64,000 bases of DNA, taken from the NCBI GenBank assembly GCA_963846315.1, contig CAWJVM010000017.1, positions 62,001 through 126,000 of the forward strand. Direction: 5' to 3'. The translations under genes and the position numbers were made by a program. The DNA comes from RPQJ01 sp963846315 (GTDB lineage Bacteria > Pseudomonadota > Gammaproteobacteria > Steroidobacterales > Steroidobacteraceae). Numbering within the stretch: position 1 is the first letter of the stretch; each line of letters opens with the position of its first letter. A model generated the notes under the pieces. That model was not told the DNA's origin. It made no database searches and was given only the letters and a program-made list of their open reading frames with translations. Of this stretch, positions 8,750 to 18,152 are shown piece after piece.

Positions 8750-11223
8750 AGCGTGCGATCCTGAAGCCGACGTCGTCGCGCCGGCCGTTGCCTGATTCCC
8801 GGTAAGCGGCACGCAGCTCCGTCACGGTGGCGTGACGCCAGCTCGAGCCGCGGATGACGTGCATGTTGCCAGGCGCGGCCGACAACGGATCGACGACCGC
8901 GGCGCTGCTTGCAGGTTGCACCGAGTACAGGTCCGTCGTCCATTCCGCGACGTTGCCACCCAGGTCGAAAAATCCGAGCGGGTTCGCCGCGAACGAACCG
9001 ACGGGCGCCGTCGCCGCGTAGCCATCGTCGAGGTCGGCGAGGAACGTCTGCAGCAGCGGCTGTGCCCGGCGGTCGCCGAAGTTGCCCGCGCCCGCAGGCA
9101 CCGGCAGCGCGTCGCCCCACGGATATTTGCGCAGCGAACCGTCGCGATTCGCGCGCGCCGCCCACTCCCATTCCGCTTCGGTGGGCAACCGATACCCGAT
9201 CAGTGGCGGGCTGCACCGGCACCAGCTTGCCGCCCTGCGACTCGTACGCCGGCGGCAGGCCGTCCTGCTGGCTCAGCCAATTGCTGTACTCGGCCGCGTC
9301 CTGCCACGTCACGTTGACCACGGGCTGCCGTTCGAGTTCGAGCGTGTTCTGGCCGACGAACCCGGAGCGGTGCTGCGTGCGGAACTGCTTGAACTCACCG
9401 TTGCTGACTTCCCGTGTCGCGAGGTAGAAGCGGCGCTTCAGTTCCACTGCACGCTGGGATTCGTTGGCCCGGCGGCCGGACTCACGCCGCGGGCTGCCCA
9501 TCGTGAAACTCGCTGGCCCGAGCAGCCGCAGCTCCGCGCCGGACTTCGTACGGATCACGGGCGTGACGGCTTTCGTCGCCCCGGCGGTCGCTGTGTCCGC
9601 GGCAACCGCACCGCCAGCCGCCGCGGCAACCGCCGCTGGTGGCGTATCGGTCACGCCTCTGCCCGCTTCCAGCCGCACGTTCAGCACCTGCGGCAGTCCC
9701 GGGCGCGGCGTGACGACAGTGCGGAAGCTGCGGAATCCCGCGAGTCGCACTTCGATGTCGGTGCGAGCCGCCGGCAGCTTGATGGCTTGTCCCGACTTAC
9801 CGACCGCACGGCCGTTGGCAAGCACCTCGGCGGACGCTGGCTCCGCCAGCACCGTGATCTCGCCCAGGATCGGTGTCAGCGACAACTGCACCTCGCGTCG
9901 CTCGCCCGCGCCCACGGTCAGTTGCGTGGTTGCGGGTTCGTAGCCCTCGCGCGACGCGACCACCGCGAGCGCGACGTCGGGCCGCACGTCGAGCGTGACA
10001 GGCGCGCGACCCCGGAAGGCGCCACCGACGCTGACGCTGGCCCCCGCTGGATTCGTGCGCACGACCAGCGTGCCGTCCGGCAGGCCGAGCCGCACCGGTC
10101 CGAGCGTCTGCGGCTGGTTCGCGACCACCTGCACGTCGGTCACCCAGTTCTTGAACCCGGCGTGACGCAACTCGATGCGATGCGTGCCGGCATCGAGTTC
10201 GAGCTGTGCCGGCGTGGCGCCTTGCGCGTTGCCGTCCACCCGCACCGTGGCACCCGTCGGTTCGGTCAACACCTTGACGGGAGCCCACGCCGCGACGAGC
10301 TTCGCCACCAGCGACTGCCGCTGCTCCATGCCCTTGATGTCGACGGTGGCCTTGAAGGGCAGATGGCGCGGTGCCGAGACCAGGATCTCGTGCCGGCCCG
10401 CCGGCAGCCGGACCTCGCCGGGCGCCGCGCCTGCGTCCTTGCCTGCAACGAGAATTCGAGCGGCGACCGGCGTCTGCACCTGCAGGATGCCCGGCAGTTT
10501 CGCCAGCTGGAAACGGAAGGACTGGTTCGGCGCGGCCATGACCTTGATCGGCGCGCTCAGCGCCTGATAGCCCTTGCGCTGCATCTCGACGGTGTAGTCG
10601 CCGGGACGCGCGAAATGATTGCCACCCACGGGCAACACGAATCCGCCGTGCACGCGGACGGCACTGTCGGCAGGGTCGACCGCAATCTGCACCGCGTTGC
10701 CGGTTGCGAAAAACCAGGTCGCCCACCCAAGCACGGCAACGAGCACCCCGCCCAGCAACAGCGGCACGACACGCCGGTCGGATACGGCCTGCGTTGCGGG
10801 TCGCCGGAACGCGACGGCATCGATGCGTTCGTCGCCGTCGTCACCGCCGCCACTGACGACCTCGATCGGCGGTGCCTCGGGCGGCACGGTCAGGTTGCCG
10901 CCGCTGCCATCCTCGACGTCGAGGATGCGTCGGCCGTCGCTCGCGCCGATGCGCAAACGGCCGCGCGCCACGTCGATCACGTCGCCGTCGCGCAGCCACG
11001 TCGCGCGCGACACGGGAGCGCCATTGCAGAGCGGAGGCTCGCGCCCCTCGACCGGTTGCAGGAACAACTGGCCGTCGTGCAGCGCGATCCAGGCGACCGT
11101 GCCTTCGTTCGCGCCCGGCACGACGATCGTGTGCCCGGGACCGCCGACGCTGACCGGAAAGTCCGCAGCCGACAGCGCGCGCTCACCGAGCGGATCGCGC
11201 AGGACCAGTTCGGTGGGACTCAA
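8739..11223 (-). CDS. FHA-TM-PEGA-FGE(SUMF1) protein, one frameshift
   Basis: The N-terminal ~95 residues form an FHA-like fold (LGERALSAADFPVSVGG ... GDVIDVARGRLRIG). One TM helix follows near residue 178 (VPLLLGGVLVAVLGWATWFF), then about four periplasmic PEGA repeats (each with G-G/G-Y-x-x patterns such as HEILVSAPRHLPF, HRIELRHAGFKNW, VASREGYEPATTQL), then a formylglycine-generating-enzyme-like C-terminal domain (FTMGSP, RLPTEAEWEWAAR, PWGD, FDLGGNVAEWT, VIRGSSW, GFRIAR). One base is lost or gained near 9205, between PVQPAT and GYRLPTEAE. The TTG start 11223 overlaps the kinase stop (TTGA). Bacterial FGE-like domains of this kind are usually binding or assembly modules rather than sulfatase activators. 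Confidence 0.8.
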
Positions 11224-13530
11224 ATGGGCTCCTCGCAGCGGACGACGACGGTGGACGGCTGCGCACCCGGCAGCAGGTTCAACTCCTTGCGCACGTCGCG
11301 ATACCCCTGGCGCGTGCCCACGACGGTGTAGCGGCCCGGCATCAAGTCGAGGTCCCGGTGTTCGAAGACACCCAGCTTACCAATCCGGTAGATCTGCACG
11401 TCGGTCGCGTTGTCCGAGGCCAGTGCGACCTTGACCGGCGTCTCGGCCTGCCGCAACTGCTCGGTCAAGCGCGCCTGCTGCGCCTGCAGACGCGTGCCCG
11501 GCGTCGACACGCGAGCCGCGCGCTCGAGCACGTTGCGTGCAATGTCCCTTCCCGCCGGACTGTAGAGCCGGTCGGGCTTGTCGATGAACGACTGCAGTTC
11601 GGCGTCGATCATCGCGCGCGGCTCGGCGCGCTCGACGCCTTCCTGCGCCGCTCGCAATGCCGGTTCGGCCTTGAGCGCCTCACCGTACAGTTCGAGCGCT
11701 TGCGACCACTGCTCAGCGCGCTCGGCCGCGGCAGCGCGTTCGACGATGGCGGTCAGCGATTTCGTTTCGCGTGGCGCGGCGAATCTGCTGCAGGCCATCG
11801 GCCACCTCCGGCGTTCCTGGCCGAATGCGTCCCGCCCGTTCGAACGAACCCTGTGCCGTCGCATAGTCGCGGCGGGCCAGCGCGGACATGGCCTGGGACA
11901 TCGCCGCGGCATAGGCAGCATTGGCTTCGCGGGCCCCGAGTCGCGCGATTCCCTCGCGTGCCACGGCCGTCGCCGGATCGAGCTTCAACGCGCGCTGGTA
12001 GGCCGCCACTGCAGCCTTGGCGTCGCCCGCCTGTTCGGCGCGGGCGCCCGCGGCCGTCTCGCGCAGCACGTCATCGAGCACGCGTGCGCGCGCGAGGCCG
12101 CTGCGTGCGGCAGCGTCGTCCGGGGCAATCTTCAGCGCCGCGGCATACTTTTCCGCGCATCGGCGGCGCGACCGGCATCGAATGCGGCCCTGGCAGCGGC
12201 CAGCCGTTCACGCACCACTCCGGGAAGTTGCTGCTCGAGCGAGTCGAGTCCACGCGCCATCGAATCGAAATGCGCGAGCGCCGCTTCGAAATCGCGTGCG
12301 GTCATCGCCGCGTCGCCGGCGGTGAGGTCGTTGCGGACCTGCGCGTAAGGCGCACCGCCCCAGGTCGCGACGTCGCGTTGTGCGAGCGTGGCCAGGCGCG
12401 CAGGCAACGGTGCCCGGCGCTCCTCCGCCTTGCGCTTCAGTTCCGCCAGGCGCTCGAAGTCCTCGATCGGCTTCGTCACCGGCGCGGCGACCACGGGTGC
12501 GGCAGGTACCGCAGGCGCGGGCGTGCTCGAGCCGACGAGGCCCGGCAGGACAAAGAACGTGAACCCGGCCGCCGCCAGCGCCAGGGCCATGGCGCCCACC
12601 AGCAGGCCGCGACGGAATCCTTCGCTGCGCAACGATTTCGCCGACGGCTCCGCGCTCGTGGTGCGGCGCCATTGCGGCCGCACCGGCAAGGCATCGACCG
12701 GTGGCCGCGGTTGCCAGGCTGCAACGCTTGCGGCTGCGACTGCCACGGGTTCGACCGGCAACGCCTGCAGGATCGATTGCAGCGCTTCGTGGATCGCACG
12801 CATCGAGGCTGGACGGGCCGCGGGTTGCTTCGCCAGGCAGCGCGCAATGAGCGCGCGCAGCGCCTCGGGCGGTTCCGGCTTGCCGGGCACCGGCGGTGGC
12901 ACCTCGTCCTGCACCCGCTCCGGCGTGATGTCGGGGTAGAACGGCGGGTGGCCGCCCACGAGTTCGTAGCACAGCACGCCGAGCGCGTAGATGTCGTCCG
13001 CCGCTGCCGCTGCGGCACCGCCGAGTCGCTCCGGACTGGTCGAATACGGCGACGCACCGGCGGGTTGTCGCGACCCGAACTCGCGCGCACTACCCAGGTC
13101 GATGAGTCGCGGCAAACCATCGGCGTCCAGCAGCACGTTGGCTCGACTTGACGTCGCCGTGGACCCAGCCCGCCGCATGGAGTTGCGCCAGCGCGTCGAT
13201 CACGGGCAACAGCCGGCGCGTGATCAACGTCCATGGACGTCCGCGCAAGCGACCGATATTTCCACCCGGCAGGTACTCGAAGACGTCGCAGGCAACGTCG
13301 CCTTCGTCGTGGGTAGCAAGCGGTGCCAGCAACGTCGCATGCTCGACGACGGCGCGGATGCGCCCACCGGCCACCTCGCCTGCCGCACGAAACCGCAGCA
13401 CGACTTCACGGTTGCCCTGCCTGTCTCGCGCGAGCCACGACGCGCCGCCATGCCCGGCCGCGAGCGGCCGCACCAGTTCGTATCGCGCAGCCACGACCTG
13501 CCCGCTTGCGAGCGCCGCCATGTTCGTCAT
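11220..13530 (-). CDS. Membrane Ser/Thr protein kinase with TPR-like repeats, three frameshifts
   Basis: Segments 13530-13145, 13145-12150, 12150-11770 and 11770-11220 join into one protein. The kinase domain starts ARYELVRPLAAGHGG, has catalytic loop HGDVKSSNVLL and LIDLG in place of DFG. The VAIK lysine position reads VVLR, so the usual ATP-anchoring Lys is Arg. After the kinase come a TM helix (LLVGAMALALAAAGFTFFVL) and a periplasmic region of helical TPR-like repeats, then a C-terminal domain DLMPGRYTVVGTRQGYRDVRKEL resembling a PEGA repeat. It probably senses the envelope and modifies FHA partners encoded next to it. An extra C near 13145 causes the first shift. Confidence 0.75.
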
Positions 13531-13540
13531 CGGTCTGGAC

Positions 13541-14788
13541 TCAGTGCTTGCCGGCGGCCGGCTGGGTGGTGTCCGCCGTCGTCGCCGGCAGGCCCGTCTC
13601 GTTCTCGTACAACTCGCGCAGGAGCCGCCGCCATTCGGTGTACTGCTGCTCCGCCGAACCCTTCAACTCGAGCGTGCGCCCTTCGATGTCGACGACGCTC
13701 GGCTGCACTTCGTTCTGGAACGAGTTGCCGAGCTGTTTCAGCGATTCACCGTGCATCTTGATTTCGGAACGCATGTCGAGCGCCCCCTTGAATGCGTAGA
13801 TGCCGCCGATGACGGCCGCCGTCGAGGCGGCCGAGCCCGCGCTGCTGTTCGTGTTCTGCCCCGCCATGACGCCGCCGATGATGGCCGCGGCGCCGAGCAA
13901 GCCGCGTGCCATCGCCTTGCGCTTCGCCTCGGCCTCGGCCTCGAGCTCGTCGTGCGAGTACTTGCGCCAGTTGCTGTAGGCGTCGTCGATGGTTTCGCCG
14001 AAATTCGTGTAGTGCTCGTTGAGCGTGTCGATCAGCGCGTAGTCACGCTCGTGCACGCGATCCATGCGCTGCACCACGGGATCGTCGTCCGCCGGCAGGC
14101 GCGCGACAGCATAGGTGCCACGCCTGGGGTCGTGCGCCAGGTACGGCTTGAACGCGTACGGCGCGAGCTCCGCCGCGAACCGCAGGTTGGCCACCTGGTG
14201 CACCTGCACGCGCTGCTCGCGCGTGAGCGCGTTACGCGCGGCGAGCATATCGTTGGCGATCGTCGCGTAGACGTTGTCGAACGGGTCGCGCGGCTTGACC
14301 GGCACTTCCTTGTAGGCACGGGTGTCGGCGGCGCCTGCGTAGTCCTTGCGCAGCCAGGTTCGGCCCGTTGCATCCGTCACGGTGACCGCGAGCTTCAGGT
14401 CGCTGCCGTCCGATTCGAGGATCCTGGCATCGACATTGACGTCGCTGCCCGCGCCATCGGCAGGCAGCACGCGCACCTGGCCCCACTGGCCGGTGCTTTC
14501 GAGCGTGTCGCGCAACAGCACGGGCATGTAGCGCGACTCGGCCTTGCGCACGTCAGGGTAGATGCCGCGCTTTTCCTGCTCGGCCGGGTCCGCCGGGATG
14601 TTGGGGTCGAACATGCGGATGCCGACGTCGAGCAGTTCCGCCTGCGGAATTTCGGCGGTCGCTTTCTGCGCGACGACGGGGGGCATCGGTCGCTCGTCCT
14701 GCACGACGCAGCCGGCGGCCCCGAGCGCGAAAGCCAGCACGACGCATCGCGCGCGCCAGTCAACAACAGGAAGGATCGAAGTCGTCAC
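13541..14788 (-). CDS. Conserved lipoprotein of unknown function
   Basis: 415 residues from a GTG that overlaps the preceding stop by one base (TAGTG). A signal peptide ends in lipobox LGAAGC (Cys about 27). The mature part contains LLDVGIRMFDPNIPADPAEQ, YMPVLLRDTLESTGQWGQVRV and LAVTVTDATGRTWLRKDY, then a Gly/Ala hydrophobic patch (GLLGAAAIIGGVMAG) that could insert in or span a membrane, and a C-terminal helical segment. I do not recognise the family. The position between the other lipoproteins and the kinase, only 10 bases upstream of it, places it in the same system. Confidence 0.7.
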   Translation of the reverse strand: MTTSILPVVDWRARCVVLAFALGAAGCVVQDERPMPPVVAQKATAEIPQAELLDVGIRMFDPNIPADPAEQEKRGIYPDVRKAESRYMPVLLRDTLESTGQWGQVRVLPADGAGSDVNVDARILESDGSDLKLAVTVTDATGRTWLRKDYAGAADTRAYKEVPVKPRDPFDNVYATIANDMLAARNALTREQRVQVHQVANLRFAAELAPYAFKPYLAHDPRRGTYAVARLPADDDPVVQRMDRVHERDYALIDTLNEHYTNFGETIDDAYSNWRKYSHDELEAEAEAKRKAMARGLLGAAAIIGGVMAGQNTNSSAGSAASTAAVIGGIYAFKGALDMRSEIKMHGESLKQLGNSFQNEVQPSVVDIEGRTLELKGSAEQQYTEWRRLLRELYENETGLPATTADTTQPAAGKH

Positions 14789-16029
14789 TAGGTGCTCTGC
14801 TTGTACTTGCGGTATTCCTCCCAGAGCCGCTCGCGCAGCTCCGGGTCCGTTTCCTTCATCGCGGCCTCACGCAGCTGGCGAGCGACGATATCGTCGTCGC
14901 GGCCGTCCGGGATGTCGGACGGCACGTCACGGGGACCGCCACCGCCCTTCGCACCGCCGCCCACACCGCCGCCACCGCCCGGGGAGCCCGTACCGGAGGC
15001 AACGCCGCCGCCCTGGCCACTCTCGCTGCCGGTGCCGGATGCGCCACCGCCTTCCTGCCCTTCCTGCCCTTCCTGCCCTGCCTGCCCTTCCTGCCCTTCC
15101 TTGCCTGCCTGTCCTTCCGTACCCTCGGCTCCGCTGCCGCCTCCCGCACCCGCGCGGCCGGCGCGCTCCTGCGAGATGGTCTCCTGTTCCTTCTGCATGC
15201 GAGCATCGAACACGGCGAAGGTTTCGTCGAAGCGGCGATCGATCTGCGCGCGCTTGTCTTCGGTGGTCATCGGGCCGCCACCGCCCGCGCCTGACCCGCT
15301 GGCTGCACTGCCGCCCGATCCACCGCCTGCCTGTTGCGATCCGCTGGCACTGCCGCCCTTGCCCGCGCCGCCTGCGCTCGGACTTTGGCTGCCCTGACTG
15401 CCCGCTGCCGGGGGGCGACCAGCGGAGTTCGCCCCTGCACTTCCCGGAGAACCCGCAGTGCCGGGTGCTCCGCCCGCGGAACCACCCCCCGGTGATCCTG
15501 CCGACGTTGACGAGGGGCTGCCCTGCGAACTGCCCTGTGGACTGCCCGTGGAGGCGGGCGTGGGCCAACCTTGCGGCGACGGCGGCGGCGACCCGGAGCC
15601 CGGGGAACTGGAGCCGCTGGTCGATGCTGATCCGCCGCCCTGGGTCCCGCCGGACTGGGCCCCGCCCGGTTGGCTGCTCACGGAACCGCCCGGCTGCCCG
15701 CCCGCCTGGCCGCCCGTTTGCCCGCCGACCTGGCCGCCTGGTTGGCCGCCGGACTGGCCGCCTACCTGGCCCCCTGCCTGTCCGCCCGCCTGACCGCCGA
15801 TCTGGCCACCGCCGGATTGGGAGCCACTCGGTGATGACGACTCGCCGCCGGAAGACCCGGAACCGCCCGCGGACGAGGGCTGGCCGGAACTCCCGGACGA
15901 TGGCGACGAGGGCGTGGAACCCGGCATGCCGCTCGGCATCGAGCTGGAACTGGTCGTGAGGCAGCCGCTGCTGGCGAGCGAAGCCGCCGCCACGAACACT
16001 GCCGCTGCCAGTCCTGAAAAGCGTTGCAT
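14788..16029 (-). CDS. Gly/Ser/Gln-rich low-complexity lipoprotein
   Basis: 413 residues from ATG 16029, chosen because it starts a normal lipoprotein signal (MQRFSGLAAAVFVAAASLASSGC). The mature chain is low complexity: Ser/Gly-rich, then about ten GGQ-type triplets, a second Ser/Gly/Pro block, and a Gly-Gln-Glu block of collagen-like triplets. Only short ordered parts remain: DKRAQIDRRFDETFAVFDARMQKEQETIS and a C-terminal helix (IVARQLREAAMKETDPELRERLWEEYRKYK). It may act as an extended spacer or periplasm-spanning filament. The repeats are visible at DNA level and are likely prone to length variation. Confidence 0.7.
   Translation of the reverse strand: MQRFSGLAAAVFVAAASLASSGCLTTSSSSMPSGMPGSTPSSPSSGSSGQPSSAGGSGSSGGESSSPSGSQSGGGQIGGQAGGQAGGQVGGQSGGQPGGQVGGQTGGQAGGQPGGSVSSQPGGAQSGGTQGGGSASTSGSSSPGSGSPPPSPQGWPTPASTGSPQGSSQGSPSSTSAGSPGGGSAGGAPGTAGSPGSAGANSAGRPPAAGSQGSQSPSAGGAGKGGSASGSQQAGGGSGGSAASGSGAGGGGPMTTEDKRAQIDRRFDETFAVFDARMQKEQETISQERAGRAGAGGGSGAEGTEGQAGKEGQEGQAGQEGQEGQEGGGASGTGSESGQGGGVASGTGSPGGGGGVGGGAKGGGGPRDVPSDIPDGRDDDIVARQLREAAMKETDPELRERLWEEYRKYKQST
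15051..15120. repeat. Short tandem repeat, 9-bp units
   Basis: About seven imperfect copies of ttcctgccc on the plus strand encode the Gly-Gln-Glu triplets of the low-complexity lipoprotein. Units vary between ttcctgccc, tgcctgccc and ttccttgcc. Confidence 0.85.
15660..15810. repeat. Degenerate tandem repeat encoding GGQ triplets
   Basis: Tandem units around 9-12 bases (variants of ctggccgcc and ttggccgcc) encode repeated GGQ-A/V/S/P residues in the same lipoprotein. Confidence 0.75.
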
Positions 16030-16122
16030 GCGTCTAAAGTCCCTGGACGACGGCCGGCGTGGACGATCCCGCAGTCCGGGTCCTACGTGTTTGGATGCGC
16101 CCGGAGGCCAGCGGTTCAACCG

Positions 16123-16929
16123 TCAACGCGATCCCGTGGCGCCCGCCGCCCCGGTCGCGACCGCGGCCGGTGCCACCAGGTCGTCACCGACGAGAAAGGC
16201 GCGCAGCTGCTCGCTCAGGCGATCGCAGGCGGTCTTGCGCACCGGCGTGATGATCGGGATCGGCGCGATGGCGCCGATCAGCACGGAGGTGCCGGTGACG
16301 TCGGTGCTGACCGATCCCACCTCATTCGCATTCTGCATGTCCCAGACGGATGCGACGTAGCCCGACTCCTTCTCCCACCAGCCGACGCCGAAACAACCGC
16401 CCCCGCCCGGTCCGACCGCGCACGCGACGCTGCCGCCGCTGTCGGTCTTGCGGGTGTTGCCATCGATCCAGACGACGTAGCGGACATGGATCTCCTGCAA
16501 CCGTTCGGTGACGCCCGGTCGCTGCAGCAACACACGCAAGCCATCCGCGTTCGCCGGGGCGGTGCTCGGCTCGAACCAGGGAAACAGCGCGTCGGTGAAT
16601 TCCTGTTCACCGTAGATCTTGAACGGCGTGCGCGCGGCATTGCGTGAGTGGGCGCTCTGGCCCTGCTCAGGGTGGACGAGCTCGCCGCCGAGGCGCTCCT
16701 GGATGCAGTCGAGGAATTCTTCCTCGGTGCCCACGCCTTCGAGCTGGGGCTTCTTCAGCAGGACGATCGACTCGTTGGCCTGGATCGGCGAAGCGATCTG
16801 CCGTGTTTCGTCGACCTTCGAAGTCATGCACCCGGAGGCCGCGACGCCGACCGCAATTACTGCCGCCACGGCGCGCCATCGCGCGCGAAAGCTCGCCGGC
16901 GGTCGGCGATCGAAGCTTGCGTCAGCCAT
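16123..16929 (-). CDS. Lipoprotein, first gene of the VWA/kinase operon
   Basis: 268 residues from ATG 16929, which has a strong Shine-Dalgarno (AGGAGG, 6 bases upstream); an in-frame start 93 bases earlier lacks one. A signal peptide ends in VAASGC. The mature part has SPIQANESIVLLKKPQLEGVGTEEEFLDCIQERL, a strand-rich middle (HVRYVVWIDGNTRKTDSGGSVACAVGPGG) and a C-terminal region with a conserved-looking Cys. I do not recognise a family. It stands 94 bases ahead of the Gly-rich lipoprotein and opens the minus-strand operon, 101 bases after the radical SAM gene. Confidence 0.7.
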   Translation of the reverse strand: MADASFDRRPPASFRARWRAVAAVIAVGVAASGCMTSKVDETRQIASPIQANESIVLLKKPQLEGVGTEEEFLDCIQERLGGELVHPEQGQSAHSRNAARTPFKIYGEQEFTDALFPWFEPSTAPANADGLRVLLQRPGVTERLQEIHVRYVVWIDGNTRKTDSGGSVACAVGPGGGGCFGVGWWEKESGYVASVWDMQNANEVGSVSTDVTGTSVLIGAIAPIPIITPVRKTACDRLSEQLRAFLVGDDLVAPAAVATGAAGATGSR

Positions 16930-16986
16930 GGCGGTCCTCCTGCGGCTGCGCGTCGTGCACAGCGGCGGCGAAGTTGGGGACGTCCG

Positions 16987-16992
16987 AGTATA
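16987..16992 (-). promoter_or_regulatory. Candidate -10 box (TATACT)
   Basis: TATACT on the minus strand, 58 bases before ATG 16929, inside the 12-mer CCGTATACTCGG that recurs upstream of the GGDEF gene. No good -35 is visible at 17 bases. It is the only promoter-like element before the operon. Confidence 0.35.
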
Positions 16993-17029
16993 CGGCAACG
17001 ATTCCGGCCGCGAAGTCGGCACGGCCCGG

Positions 17030-18121
17030 TCAAATTATGTCGAACAATCCCGCCTGCTGTGGAGCACCGGGATCGCGCAGGAACTGCTGCGTATCCAGCG
17101 GCGGCGCGGCCTCCTGGTTCAGCCCCAGGCGCCGGCAGGCGCCCGCGAACCGCGCCGCGACCATTGCCGCATAGGGACCCTCGCCGCGCATGCGGTGGCC
17201 GAACCGGGGATCGTTGAGGCTCCCGCCACGCATCTCGCGGACGTGGTTCAGCACGCGCTCCGCGCGCTCCGGGTAATGCTCGCGCAGCCAGTGCTGGAAC
17301 AGGGACGCTACTTCGAACGGCAGTCGCAGCATCAAGAACGCTGCGCGGCGCGCCCCGGCCGCAGCGGCAGCTGCGAGCAGGTGCTCGATCTCGTGGTCCG
17401 TCAGCGCCGGAATCACGGGTGCCATCATCACGCCGACCGGCACGCCCGCCGCCGTCAGTTCGCGCACGACGCGCAATCGCGCCTGTGGCGAGGCGGCGCG
17501 CGGCTCGAGCGTCCGCTTCAGCGCTTCGTCGAGGCTCGTGATGCTGATGAACACCGAGACCAGCTGCCGCTCCGCCAGCGCACGTAACAGGTCGAGATCG
17601 CGCAGGATCAGCGCGCCCTTGGTGATGATCGACAGGGGATGCCGGCGTTCGAGCAGCAACTCGAGCACCGCGCGCGTGGAGCGCAGTTTGCGCTCGGCCG
17701 GCTGGTAGGGATCGGTGTTGCCGCCGATGTGCAGCACCTTGCAGACGTACCGCGGCGACGAGATCTCCCGCGCGAGCAACGTCGCCAGCCCGGGCTTGTG
17801 GAAGATGCGGGTCTCGAAGTCGAGCCCGGGACTGAGATTGAGGTAGGCGTGCGCCGGTCGCGCGAAGCAGTAGATGCAGCCGTGCTCGCACCCCTGGTAC
17901 GGGTTCAGCGACTGGTCGAACGGGACGTCCGGCGACCGGTTGGTGGTGATGGCGTGCCTGGGAAATTCGGCAATGAGCGTCGTCGCGGGATTCGGTGGCA
18001 GCTCGTCCAGGCTGCCCCAGCCATCATCTGCCGGCGTCAGAGTGGTCGATTCGAAGCGACCGGCCGGGTTAGTGACCGCGCCCCGGCCTTTTTCCACCTG
18101 CTGTCGGTCTGCCCGCCGCAT
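17030..18121 (-). CDS. PA0069-family radical SAM protein
   Basis: 363 residues. The radical SAM 4Fe-4S motif is CEHGCIYC (Cys78, Cys82, Cys85), preceded by SLNPYQG, and followed by KVLHIGGNTDPYQPAE and SIITKG, the pattern of the SplB-like/PA0069 family. Related SplB enzymes repair spore photoproducts; the function of PA0069 proteins in non-sporulating bacteria is not settled, but DNA repair is plausible. A perfect LexA box lies 13 bases upstream of the start, which fits a DNA-damage role. The C-terminus (QAGLFDII) is typical of the family. Confidence 0.88.
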   Translation of the reverse strand: MRRADRQQVEKGRGAVTNPAGRFESTTLTPADDGWGSLDELPPNPATTLIAEFPRHAITTNRSPDVPFDQSLNPYQGCEHGCIYCFARPAHAYLNLSPGLDFETRIFHKPGLATLLAREISSPRYVCKVLHIGGNTDPYQPAERKLRSTRAVLELLLERRHPLSIITKGALILRDLDLLRALAERQLVSVFISITSLDEALKRTLEPRAASPQARLRVVRELTAAGVPVGVMMAPVIPALTDHEIEHLLAAAAAAGARRAAFLMLRLPFEVASLFQHWLREHYPERAERVLNHVREMRGGSLNDPRFGHRMRGEGPYAAMVAARFAGACRRLGLNQEAAPPLDTQQFLRDPGAPQQAGLFDII

Positions 18122-18133
18122 GCCCCGAGACTA

Positions 18134-18149
18134 CTGTACGCATATACAG
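18134..18149 (-). promoter_or_regulatory. LexA (SOS) box
   Basis: CTGTACGCATATACAG matches the gammaproteobacterial consensus CTGT-N8-ACAG exactly, with the favoured TA-rich edges. It sits between the MFS gene stop and the radical SAM start and should repress the latter until DNA damage. Confidence 0.85.
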
Positions 18150-18152
18150 TTG

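Noticed and set aside
9082..13151. Plus-strand frames of 749 and 597 codons
   Set aside because: Antisense shadows of the FGE/PEGA and kinase genes; no recognisable domain and the opposing genes have strong motifs.
14988..15810. CRISPR-like array in the repeat-rich lipoprotein gene
   Set aside because: Units are 9-12 bases, contiguous and coding, with no spacers.
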